The notes under the pieces: model-generated
What the model was told of the DNA's origin: nothing
The model's input: the letters and a program-made list of their open reading frames with translations, nothing else
Databases searched by the model: none
Part shown: piece after piece, positions 48,875 through 59,692 of the stretch
Layout of the letters: the number at the start of each line of letters is the position of its first letter
How positions within the stretch are numbered: the first letter of the stretch is position 1
Assembly: GCA_024699855.1 (NCBI GenBank)
Contig: JAMPIQ010000001.1
Span: 8,618,001 to 8,682,000, forward strand
Source: Aphelenchoides besseyi
Lineage: Eukaryota > Nematoda > Chromadorea > Rhabditida > Aphelenchoididae
Direction of reading: 5' to 3'
DNA length: 64,000 bases
Made by a program: the position numbers and the translations under genes

Positions 48875-49416
48875 TTGACTTCGAAGCAAACGGCAAAATA
48901 ACAGGATTTCTAAGTGCAGCAAAAATTGGCGCCCAAAAGAAATCCCCTTCAAACCGCCGCGCCGACTTCCCGCCTGGACATTGAATTTGGCGTAGTGAAG
49001 CAAAAATGTTTTTTGCGTGAAACATTCAGCGTCTCTTCCACACGCTGAGGTCTTTCGTCCGTCAAAACTCCGCCCATCTCTTTCACCGCACTTAAAGCGA
49101 TGCGTACGACGAAAAGCTTTCGCTTCGCTATTTTTTGGCGACTTCCTTTCAGTTCGCGTTCTCTCTCGACGCGCTGCTTCGTTCGTGTGCGCCTTCAGCG
49201 TGCGTGCACTTGCACGGGCGTTTCATGCGCTTTCAAGGCGAGACCCTGCAGACGAAAAGAGAGTCGAGAGAGTGAGAACAAACGCTTCTGCTGCTTCAAA
49301 GCTTGGCGTGCGTCTTTTTTCGCGTCGTTGTTTTTGTAGTCGGTGAGCGCGATTTTCCCGCGTTTTTTAGATTCTCTAAATTTATTCTAATTTCTGTCAT
49401 TTTTGTTGAAGGGACG
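48875..49416. promoter_or_regulatory. Divergent promoter region, RUVBL2 and BET
   Basis: 542 nt between the divergent start codons. Sequence around 49050-49330 is CpG- and C/G-rich for this window (CGCGTTTTTT, CGTCGTTG). Open frames here are a by-product of composition and I do not support a gene. Confidence 0.4.
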
Positions 49417-52400
49417 ATGAGTGCGGCTGCCGACGAGGATCACCATTCGGAGACACAGTCGGATAAGCGGGTATGTTGCCATTGGATTTGCTTGTTTCTA
49501 ATGTTTAGGAGTCCGAGGAAGCTCAGAGCTCACCGCCTCCAATCACAAATGGCCGAATGGACAAATCTCCGCATTCGGCAAGTCCACCATTGAATGACTC
49601 CAAAACAGGTAAGTGTTTCGATTCAAATTTCCACGCATTTTCTTTTTCAGAAGTCAAAAATGCGACGGCTTCTGAAGTGGTGACAAATGGCCGCTTGGAC
49701 CGATCGCCTCCACAAGACGCCACTCCTCCGCCATCAGATGCTCTGGAACCAGGTTTGAATTTCGTTTCTTCGATTGTTTTTGATTTTTGATTCAGAAGCT
49801 GACGAGCGCTTAAGCTCTAATGTGGAAACCAAACCACAGAAATCGACGCTTGAAGGCTGGGAAACGCCGCCGCAGGTTCGTTTCTTTGTGAATTTATAAT
49901 TTTTATTGGTGTGAATTGATTTTCAGGAGCCAGTTAAAGGAATGGTCCAACCGCGTTATATTCCGCCACATGGAAAACCGACGCGAAACACGAATTGCCT
50001 GGACTACATTTCGAAGAACGTCCTTAAACCGGCAATGAAACATCAGAAATCGTGGCCATTCAAAACGCCTGTCGACACGCTGGCTCTTAAGTGCGAGGTG
50101 AGTTCATTTCATTTTGATTATATTCGTGGCTGCTTTCCAGGATTATCACAAGATTATCAAGAAGCCAATGGACTTGGGCACGATTGATAAACGGTTGAAA
50201 AATTTTTATTATTATTCGGCCTCGGAGTGTGTAAAGGTCAGTTGGTTTTCTGTTGTTAAACTTTTAAATTTTTATTCAAATATGCACTTTTCCATTGCAC
50301 CGCATTTTTGGTTGTAAGGCATAAGCGATCGATTAATACAAAGAATAGTGGTGTATATTAGTTTATAATCGTTAGTGTGCAGGTGGTCTTTTTTGTTGGT
50401 TTGCGGTTTGTGTTGTGCTATTAGTCGATCGCTAAAGCGCCAATTTTCGAAAAGTTCTTTTGCCTTCGATCACTTTTGCCGTTTCCTCTTGAAAGAACGA
50501 AAAGATTGAAACGTTCCGTGCGCTTGTAGGATATTGGAACCGTATTTACTAATTGCTACGCATACAATCCCCCAAACTACGATGTTCATAAGATGGCTAA
50601 AGAACTTGAGGAGTTCCTATTAAACAAACTGAACAAAATCCCACCGGATGTAAGTTTGCTTTCTGAATCTTTGCATTTCAGGATTTTTCTCGACTGTTCG
50701 CCAACTGTTACGAGTACAATGGGCGTGTGGACGACGTTTCGCAGATGGCCCGTGATCTCGAGATGTTCGTACAAAAGCGAATGGACGGAATGCCCAAAGA
50801 GGTTCAACAACGACAGCCAACGACTTTTTCTTAACCCAGATATCAAAATTGACGGCGGTTTATTTGACGAAACATCAATGCTTTTGTTTAACTAATTTAT
50901 AATGAACCGCCGTCAATGAAAGAAAGAATCGAATTAATGTACTGTTTTCAGGAATACGAAATCCCACGTTTCCCGTCCAAGCGATCGAGCAAATATGACA
51001 AAAAGAGCAGCAAATCACTTGGTCGTTCGAGTTCGATTGCCTCAGCAGCTGGGCGAGGTAGTAGTACTCCGAATAGCTCGGCACCATCGGAATCTGCTAC
51101 TGCTGTTCTCGATTTCTTTCACAATTGTACCGTACAAGGTGCTCGACAATTCTTTCGGCTAATTTTTGTTCTTTCTTAACTTCTTTTTATGATTTTTGCC
51201 ACTACCTGGTTGTGTTTGGTACTTACCGGTTGACCTTGAAATCGTTTGTTTCTCTAATTGGGTCTAATGCACTTGGTTATGGTTTTAATCAACGAGTTGC
51301 ACCAAATTTCCAATGCACTTTGGGCTTGTGGAGACGTTAAATTTACGGAGTTCCCGGGGATTTTACGTTTAACTGGAAATCATTTCATCCTGAACAAAAG
51401 GGTCCCAATTTTGTTCGTTTGCTTCTTGTGTTCATCTTTCACATGCAATAGCCGAGGCAGACGACTGAAAGCTGAGTTTTGTTATCCGAAAGCCAATGCT
51501 GTTGAGTACCTTGTACGGTTGCATTTTTGTTTTTCAATCTTACGAATTCCGAAAGGTGCCGAGTTGTTTGTTAATTTTTCCGTTTGTTTTCCTTTTATTG
51601 TTGTTTTGTCCAAAAAAACATGGAGTCGTCTCTGCTGTTGCAGATTAACAGAAATGTTTTTGGTTATGTGCACTTTGCGGTATTATAGTCGTCTATTACC
51701 CACAAACTAACATTTATAATTGATGATCGTTTTTCTTTCAGTGAGTCGTGAATCGTCTATACAACGCTCTGAAGCGGCCTCCGATCGTCAATCAGTCGAT
51801 AAGGTGCTTAAGTTTATCACATCGATTAGTCGAATTTGATGTTTTCAGAAACCAATTAAGCGCAAACTCGAATCGCCAATGCCGCCGGTTGTCGAGGAGA
51901 AACGTCGAAATGTGGAACCACGACCAAAACGTCCAGATATTGACTACGCGCTTCTACCGCCACGCTATCACGGAAAACTGTCCAAGCAAATGATTTTCTG
52001 TCAGAAATTGCTCAAGGATATGACCAAAACCAAACTGTCGCAGTTGTTCACGTGGCCATTTCTCGAGCCTGTGGACGAAGTAAAGTTGGGAATCACTGGT
52101 TATTACGATATCATCAAAGAGCCAATGGATATTCAAACGATGCAAAAGAAATTGAATGCTCTACAATACGCGAATCCACAAGAATTTTACGACGATTTTC
52201 AACTCATTTGTAAAAACTGTTTTCTCTACAATCCTCCCGATCAACCGGTTCACAAGTGTGGTAAATCAATGCAAGTAAGTGATTGAATCTTTTCGACTTC
52301 ATTATATCGTTCTTATTTCAGGATTGGTTTAACAAACGTTGGGCTGAAATGCCAAAGGACGAGCCCGTTCAACGACAACCAAAACTTCCATCTGCAATAA

Positions 52401-55400
52401 AACACGATCCATACGCGTTCAGTACGGCTCCACCACCAGCTTTGGCAATGCCACCACCGTCTGTAGCAACCAGTGCTCAACCGCATCAAAATTACGGTCC
52501 AATCAACGACGATAGCGATCTGGACACGTTGCTCTTCGATGTCCAAACGGAACAAACTCGTGTTACGAATTTGGTCAGTGAATTGCAACAGTTTGTTACC
52601 GAATTACTGGCATTGAAGTAAGTTCTTTTTTCAACCGCAATTATCATAAACTGACTTTCAGATACAGACGACGCGAGGCAGACAGTCATAACATGGCTAA
52701 GCCCGAATTGAGCAGTCAACTTCATACTGTTATTCGTAATCGTCTATCTACGTCACATTTATCATCGATCTCTACACAAAATTTCGCCACTACAACATCG
52801 CTCTCGTCCGGCCCTTCGCTCTACAATTCACATTCCGGTTCTATGATTCCAAATCTTGGTGCCAACGCCGCATCCGCTTTATATTCAGCAGCCGCTGTTG
52901 CACCGGGGACCAGTCAAAAGAGTCGCGCAAAAGTTGGTCGACCAAAAGGATCGGTTTCAGGTGCTCGACAGGCATCAATGGATTTGAATCAACAATCGAT
53001 TCCAAATGGTCCGTTAATTTCTCCAGCGGCGGCATCACAAGCAATTTCAACTCCGACAATGAATGCCTACGGTCAGTTAGCAGCTGTTTCATCCGCCAAT
53101 CCACCACCAGTCAAATCTGGACGTGGTCGACCGTCGGGATCGAAGAACAAACCGAAACTACCACCGACAACGAATCAGGAACGTCGACAATACGAGTTCA
53201 ATTCGGACGACGACAACGCCGACGAACCGATGACTTACGACGAAAAGAAACGTTTGTCGCACAACATCAACAATCTGCAATCCGACAAGTTGACCGAAGT
53301 TCTGAGCATCATTTCGTCTCGCGAGAAGGCACTGAACGATGAGGACAAACCGGACGAAGTGGAAATCGACTTCGAGACGTTGAAACCACAAACATTGCGT
53401 GAATTGGAAGCTTTCGTTAACGCCTGTTACACGCAAACAAAACCACGTGCTCAGAAGCCGTCAAGTAAGTGATGGGAGATCAATTCGCAATCCCCTAAAG
53501 CTTTTGCTCAAACACTCCCGATTCACCTTTTGAATTTTTGGCTAAAAATTTTGCTTCTTTAAATTGAATGCCTAAACAGCAGCTTAAATGTTTTCAGCTT
53601 CACGTACGGAGGTCGATGCTGAGACCAGAAAACGTCAATTGGAGGAGCGATTGGCGGCGTTAAATGGAAATCAAACGACGACGAGAAGTACGCGCTTTCG
53701 TGAGCTTTTTTTGTTTTGCTTCTGCTTTTGCAAACATTTTGAAATTACAACGCTTCAGCAACTTTTGTTTCTTACCAACTTAATCATAACCTCTTTTAGC
53801 AGAGAACGCTCCATCGAATGCCACGACCGAAGTTCGTCGAGCGCCGGCTCGTAATGACGCGTCTTCGGAATCTTCGTCTTCGAGTTCCAGCTCCTCGTCG
53901 TCCGAAGGTTCTTCAAGTGATTCGTCCGATTCCGAATCAGGTTAGCCAAATAACTACGCAGTTTTTGTTTATTCGAAAACCCAAAATTTGGAAACTTTCT
54001 CAAGTTTTACATCCGCTTTTCCACTCATGATCTTCACACTCTCATTTAACGCTTCAAAAGCGAACTGTAAATACTACGTGGTAACTAATTAGAATCATTG
54101 TACATAACTCCAAAACCAAAAGCTCAGGGACATCAGTTCTCTGATTGTTGAGATTACTTGTTACTTCCCTTAAAGTTGTAAGACGAAAGGAATTGCTGAA
54201 GAATTAGCGAACATTGAGTTGATATCCAATCGTTTACCAATCAGAACATGCAGAAAAGATTCGAAGTGAATTGCGCTTAACTAGAATGTTCGTTCAATCT
54301 TCGCGATTTCCAATTCGTATCTGCGCAATCACTCCTTCTTCTAGTTGTTCATAGCTCTCTGTTGATTATATTATTCGCTACTTCGTACTTGTTCTTATGG
54401 TCGCCGGCGACACTTTAAAACAGTTAATCTTGATCCTCCAACTTCCCGTTTGCCTTTTTAATGTTTGCTTTATGTTTTTGTACAATAACGATTTTGGACC
54501 TCAGGCAACGAAATTGCCATTTTCGAATTTAAGTTAATAAACGGCGCACATTCGAATAGCTGCTCCTCATTGAACTTGTGCCTTTGTTGGCTGTTTCGTC
54601 GGTGGTTTTCGAAGGCGGAGTGCAGAATTGGGACTTGAAATAAAAACTTTTAAATGTGGGCTCTAAACTAAATCATATCGTGAAATCCAAGTGTTCAAAA
54701 TTTGTTCTTATAGAACAAACCAATCAGTGGAGTTCTGTTCCGAAGAAGAGTTCACCGATGCCGGGCGCAGCGAATGGCGCCGCCAACGATCGTCGACGTG
54801 TTGGAGTGAGTTTTCGTTTTTTGTCAATTCATCGAGAATATTTTCAGTCCAAACCAACGACCAACAACAACACGATTCCTGTCAAATCGAAGACTGAGGA
54901 CGCATCTCGACCGGCGGCTTCATCGACTCTTCTGTCTTCACGTAACACGTCGACTGGTGCATCGAGTGGAATCGGTGTTTCGGTTTTGGATCAACTGTTA
55001 CCTGAGACGATGGCGGCCGTTGATGCTGGTCTTCCGAAGCCAAACGTTAATCAAACATTCGACATGTTCCGACGTAAAAAGATGGAAAAAGAAATTGCAA
55101 CGGTAAATTAAAGTTCTTGCTCGCGATCTTGACTTTCGGCTATTTCAGAAAAACATTCGTGAACAGGAAGAGAATCGTCGAAAAATGGAGATGGAAAAGC
55201 TAAACCATTCGGATGGTTCTCAGCTGATGGGCGGAGTTCAACAGCCGCCGGTTGCGGAGATCGTGCAAGAACCGCCGTCGATGAGTAACGAGGATTTCGC
55301 TCGACTCCGGGAACTGGAACGAGTGAGTTTCCAGTTGATCACCAGTTAACTTGCGTTGTTGTTTTAGATTCGTCGTATGCGTGAAAGCGAAAGCACGTTC

Positions 55401-55445
55401 AGCAATCAAATGGACATAATGGCGAACTTTGAAGATCAATTTTAA
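49417..55445 (+). CDS. BET-family double-bromodomain protein with BRD4-like C-terminus
   Basis: Chromatin reader that binds acetylated histones. From ATG 49417 ([17 protein letters not shown]). Bromodomain 1: [56 protein letters not shown], then exon A or B carrying NCY.YN. Bromodomain 2: [39 protein letters not shown], then [15 protein letters not shown]. Next come AT-hook-like PKGS and [13 protein letters not shown] and the NET domain ([39 protein letters not shown]). After a Ser-rich exon (about 53820-53941) and a 772-nt intron, a C-terminal half resembles BRD4 ([26 protein letters not shown]) and ends [11 protein letters not shown], like the BRD4 P-TEFb-binding end. Long introns at 50237-50529 and 51141-51740 stand out from the tiny ones elsewhere. 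Confidence 0.95.
50324..50433 (+). repeat. 9-bp inverted repeat in the intron upstream of BET exon A
   Basis: AGCGATCGA at 50324-50332 and its complement TCGATCGCT at 50425-50433, in the unusually long 293-nt intron before the paired exons. May be chance, since the core GATC is self-complementary. Confidence 0.4.
50530..50649 (+). other. BET alternative exon A (BD1-like second half)
   Basis: 120-nt exon, phase 0 at both ends, preceded by TTGTAG and followed by GTAAGT. Encodes 40 residues from [20 protein letters not shown] to KIPPD. It carries the acetyl-lysine Asn (YN) and is closest to the BD1 helices of BET proteins ([14 protein letters not shown], like MAEALEKLFLQKIN). Confidence 0.85.
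50682..50801 (+). other. BET alternative exon B (BD2-like second half)
   Basis: Also exactly 120 nt and phase 0 at both ends, starting 32 nt after exon A behind a TTTCAG acceptor. Encodes [20 protein letters not shown] to GMPKE, 15 of 40 residues identical to exon A by my count. The end ([17 protein letters not shown]) is closer to the BD2 helices of BET proteins (MARKL...MRF...MP). Its donor would be GAG|GTTCAA, which is weak; read through, the frame stops at 50832-50834. Confidence 0.75.
50848..50917 (+). repeat. 13-bp perfect inverted repeat downstream of BET exon B
   Basis: ATTGACGGCGGTT at 50848-50860 and AACCGCCGTCAAT at 50905-50917 form a perfect 13-bp stem with a 44-nt loop. It lies between exon B and the common downstream exon (start 50952). 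Such a hairpin in pre-mRNA could influence choice of exon A or B. Confidence 0.75.
53942..54713 (+). other. BET 772-nt intron; candidate alternative 3' end
   Basis: The intron after the Ser-rich exon ends SDSES|G. If it is retained, translation stops at once (TCA GGT TAG at 53942-53947), leaving a protein ending after the NET domain and Ser-rich tail. Two AATAAA signals follow in the intron (54536-54541 and 54639-54644). The acceptor TTATAG joins to [12 protein letters not shown] in frame. A short form like BRD4-S is therefore plausible. Confidence 0.5.
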
Positions 55446-55988
55446 AATCCACATTCTGGTCTTTGAGATTCAATCTCTTGAACGTCAATGTAACAAATTT
55501 TTATTGATTTTACTAGAAGCAGCTGCTCACAATAATCGTTAAGCTGTGGTTGAATTGTAACTTGTTGTCATTTATTTTTGGTCGTAAAAAGCACATTAAA
55601 TGTAATATCGTGATTCTTAGTCATTACCGGCTGCTTGCCACATTCTTTACTCTGTTCTTACAGCCATAGTCAGTTGTTTGTGTGCAGGCGATTATATGCG
55701 CAAATGTTTATCATCAATTTGAATATACCTACTTGTGCACGTTTCCATTCTCAGGTTCTCTATTCGACTCGTTTGGAGTCATCAGTTGCCTCTTTTTCTA
55801 GTGCTTTTGTTCTAATCATGCAGCCAATGGATTTTACAAATTTGTTGTGCTTTTAATTTGTACTCGTTTGTTCGTAGTGATCGAGTAGACAACCAATCAC
55901 TCATTCTATAAACTTGCAAAAAACAAAAAAATAAATAATCTTCCTTCTATCGATTTATTTAAAATCACTCGTGAGATAATCGAAAGAC
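55446..55988. other. Intergenic between convergent BET and stomatin
   Basis: About 540 nt of AT-rich 3' flank of both convergent genes. An open plus frame at 55635-55856 has no features. Nothing more seen. Confidence 0.4.
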
Positions 55989-57569
55989 TTAAGAATTTTT
56001 CCGCCTTTGATTCAGTAGTCGTTTAATCAACTCCATTGGAATAGGAATGACCTGAAAATGGTAATCGTCTCCTTAGAATCGTACGTCCACGTACCAGTGT
56101 GTGGTTTTTATGAGTGGAGATGCGTGAAAGAGTTTGAAGGTATCGGAGTTGAATTGCGGTTGATGAGCCATCAAATTGTGTAGCTGCAGTCCTCAAAGCC
56201 GCAGAAGCATCAAGTTCTCCTTGTGCGTGGACCACCTTTGCATCGGCCGTTCGCGATGCTTCTGCTTCGGCGGCTAATACACGTGTTAACTAAACGAACA
56301 AAACGTCAACATTCGCTTACAATTAATTTACCTCTTTAGGGACTCGAATGTCTTTTACTTCCACCCTCTCAACTTTTATTCCCCATGGATCTGTGCCTTC
56401 GTCCAAAACCTCTTGGGCTTGAATCGCAATTGATTCTCGTTCGGACATGATTTCCGACAAGCTACGAGTCCCGAGCACGTTGCGAAGCGTAGTTTGGGCG
56501 AGTAACTGAAACATCTTTTATTTGTTTCTGCTGTAAATTAGTTACCCGTGTTGATCGTCCACAATCTTCGACATTTGCCACCGATGATGTCGCATTGTTT
56601 GTGCGAAAATAAACCTGAAAATTTTGAATGTTAACTTCTGTGTAAGAAAGTCCAATTTAATTGAAGAGAACGGTCAAAATGTGAAGACATGATCTTAATG
56701 AGTAGTCGGAATTCTTGGTGGAATAAAGTATTCCTTAACGGACTTCTAGGCGGCTTACAGCATACAACGATTTACCCACATTACCGCTACCTGTAACATT
56801 AGAAAATCTATGCGACGAAACTTCCACCATCTGTTGCCCGTAGCTAAATTCCCTTCTTATTAACAAATTCACGCGCTTCTCTGATGTCTTTCTTATCGCT
56901 TTTAACGAGCAACAATTTGTTCTGTGCTTAATTTATCAACAAAGCCTTCAACTTCTCTCGAGATTTTGTTGACTCTCAGCCTTAGCCACTGCTATTTGTA
57001 GTATTTTCTCTTCAAGTTTTCAGTCGCTGATTTCAATTTTTGGTATATAACTAATAAAAGCTTACTAACCACAGCATCAACGACGACTGTCACGCCATCT
57101 GTTTTGAAAGAATCACAGTCCTTAACTCAATTCGTCACCAACCTTTCGTTAGAATCTCTTGAGGAATCTAAAGTTATCAGACATGTAAATTAAAGGTAAA
57201 TCAAAGGTAAGCGCAAAACTCACTTCGTAACTTTGTGCTCGCAGATCGATGCTATGATGTTCATCGACTAGAAAATTGAAATTATTTTAATTAAAAACGA
57301 CAGCCATTACTGCATGGCAAAATGAGAACGACTCCCGGACCCATGGCCGATCTCTTCAAGCGACCCAGACGAAAAACAACCAATCGTTTGTATTCGTGAA
57401 CAACTTTGATACAAAAGAAAAGGGAAAACGGTATGGTACAAAAGAACAAGAACCAGGCAAGCGCAAGAAAAATATAATAAGTGAGAGAACGTGATTGTTC
57501 TTGATGTGTTAAGAGCGGGTTCGTGTGAAAGCCATCGGATGGCGAGTAGCGATTTTGGCCGGGAAGCAT
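55989..57569 (-). CDS. Stomatin-family (SPFH/band 7) protein
   Basis: Membrane-scaffold protein that modulates ion channels. Seven or eight exons from ATG 57569 (MLPGQNRYSPSDGFHTNPLL). A hairpin hydrophobic segment (ALAWFLFFCTIPFSLFFCIK) is followed by the band 7 domain: EYKRLVVFRLGRLKRSAMGP, GVVLILPC, IDEHHSIDLRAQSYEIPQEI, LTKDGVTVVVDAVVYFRTNN, LLAQTTLRNVLGTRSLSEIM, DPWGIKVERVEVKDIRVPKE. The C-terminal coiled part has the stomatin tail AIQLRYLQTLSRISTHKNHT and VIPIPMELIKRLL. The splices reconstruct a complete domain even though individual exons look fragmentary; one intron (about 57065-56620) is unusually long (about 450 nt). Closest to C. elegans STO/UNC-1/MEC-2 class; not resolved further. 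Confidence 0.93.
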
Positions 57570-59692
57570 GAAATCTAAAGAACGAGATTATTGAATGCCG
57601 TACGCTCTTACTATTGTTTCGACGACCGTTCTTAATTCGTCGTGTATATTGACAAAGACCGTCGAAATCGCTACCCCACGAGTTGTCCTAAAAGAACAAG
57701 TTGAGCATAAGGTTTTTTTGCTCAAAAAGTTTCCCGAGAGTGTAAAGAATGACCGTTGGAAAGAGAAAGAAGTAATTCGATAGGCCGATAACGCGTTTGA
57801 AATTCCACCTACTCATTACCGATGCCGTGATTGTGGATTTCGGATTAGCATGCAAACGTTTATCTGTTTCGAACATTTCGTATGAAAAGTTTCGAAACGG
57901 GAACTTCGAAGTGAAGTCGGAACTCTGTTCAAATGCTCTTGATTGCTCAGTTATGTCCAACTCGACAATTAGTCCTTTATTCAACGCCATCCGAATAATC
58001 AAAGCGAAAACAACTGACCTTCAACGGTAAGATGATGTCCATCGGTCGATTGAACATCATCGATTTTGGTAGACAAAAGTTGACTAACACTGTTCGTACT
58101 GTTCTCGGTTTCTTTCAGGCAGAACAATTGAAAAAGAAGAACAAAACGAGTAAAAGTGAATGGCGAGCAGTTTCCTTTCGCACATCTTGACTACCACCGT
58201 TGAGATTGTTAAGAACTAATTTGCAAGTGGTTTGTCAGTTTGGCATAATGAAAATAAAAGAAAAACTTTTTGTGTGTGAGTCTCGAACCCAATGGTTACA
58301 ATTGAAGATATGCACCAGTCAGAGCTGTTGAAATACACGAACTTGACCACCAGAAACGAAACCAATTGGACGGACACGCGGCCATTTGGTTGATTAAAAG
58401 TCCGAATTGGACAAGTTGGACAATAAGTTTGATGGCATTTAATTAAACAAAATGGAAACTGTCGGGTGAGTGAATGAACTCGAGAATAAGGTTCCGAACA
58501 TCGGGCAAATTAGAAGGCTTGTCGAATACACGATAGCGACCAATCTGTTGCCGCAAAAAGTGCTAACAATAAGAACTATCGGGCTTTTGCGTTGGCTAAT
58601 GGACATTCCAAATGGACAGGTTGAAAAAATGGGCTCATGGGTTTGAAACCTAATGGGAAATGGCGGCTGTTAGAACAAATGGGTAAACGCAAAGGTAAAA
58701 AAGAAACTTTGTTAACCACTCAAACACCACAAACTGAACAATCAGATTTGTGCGTGTGTCAAAGAAATTAAGAGCTTATGAGCTCTACGAGTGTTAGACC
58801 CAAACAATTTGGCCAAAAAACTCGCGCATCGAAACAACCGAAAAGGTCCGCGAATCTCCGTCGGGAATTCTGTAACCGAAACTCCGCAAATTAAGAAACT
58901 CGAGTCACTTTGAGCTACGAAACTTCAAATCGGACTCTCGAGTGAGCTAAGTAAGTTGGTGGAAACACGTAGGTTCGCAGAGAGACTGAACAAAAATGTA
59001 AACTCAAATACCAATAAGCGGATCGTTGAACGAAATTCATCGCATCCGCTCTCGTTTGCCACAAACCAACTTATCGTGCGAAAAGGTAAGTTGTTTGTCC
59101 TCTTCGTCCACTTTCTTAACTTGTATCTTTTATGCGCACTGTGCTTCAGATTTTCGTACTTTTGAATTGTCGGTAAAGAAGAAGTGTGGTCGTCGACCTC
59201 AATGGCCAAACCCAAAGGCGTTGGGTTTCGACTCCAACCAAAATCCGACCGTCGTCTACAGCCGCAGCTCATTTGCTATCTTCTGAGCAAAAAACACAAC
59301 CGCGCGCTCCGTTGGTCTTCAACAAGTTTGGAGGTCGGTACCCGCGGGACATTGCGAAGATTCCGGCAGATGACCGCGTGTTGAGTGATGAACGAAAGAA
59401 CAAAACCGCAATGAAGTGAGCCGTCGATTCCACCGCAAATCGTGTATTCGAACATTACAACAAACTATAAACGTAATAACAATTAGTAGGCCTCAAAACA
59501 TAAAGTTGTCATATGTTTGAAGTCGTTTGTTTTGGACCTTTCAAAAGCACAAGCGAACAATCAGCCGCAAAGTCTGAAGTTGGCAGCCAAAGTGCGTGCG
59601 ATTTCGAGTGGACACGACGGTTTTTGCTGAAAATCGTTTAGTTCTTTTATTCGAAAACGTTCAACAAACATTAACAACAATATAACAGATAT
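57570..59692. other. Intergenic, 2.1 kb, stomatin to DPH1
   Basis: Mostly unassigned. It includes the stomatin promoter and the 3' flank of DPH1, plus the candidate plus-strand exons described separately. Three frames stay open at once around 59190-59390, a base-composition effect. Confidence 0.35.
58452..59419 (+). CDS. Candidate small basic multi-exon gene (uncertain)
   Basis: A tentative plus-strand gene. An ATG at 58452 (METVG) meets a GTGAGT donor; later stretches read ACRIHDSDQSVAAKSANNKN, DPNNLAKKLAHRNNRKGPRI and RRFAERLNKNVNSNTNKRIV, and the last frame before 59419 reads RAPLVFNKFGGRYPRDIAKI. These are basic and low in hydrophobics. I could not find one set of introns that keeps frame throughout, and competing frames are open at the 3' end. 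No known family. It may be several pieces of a degraded or unannotatable gene. Confidence 0.2.

Noticed and set aside
49017..49346. Long open frame upstream of the BET start, arginine/serine-rich
   Set aside because: Two frames are open together in CpG-rich promoter sequence, with no domain or splice context.
58270..58330. tRNA-like B box on minus (GGTTCGAGACTC)
   Set aside because: It differs from the GGTTCGANTCC consensus, its stem does not pair, and no proper A box or acceptor stem accompanies it.
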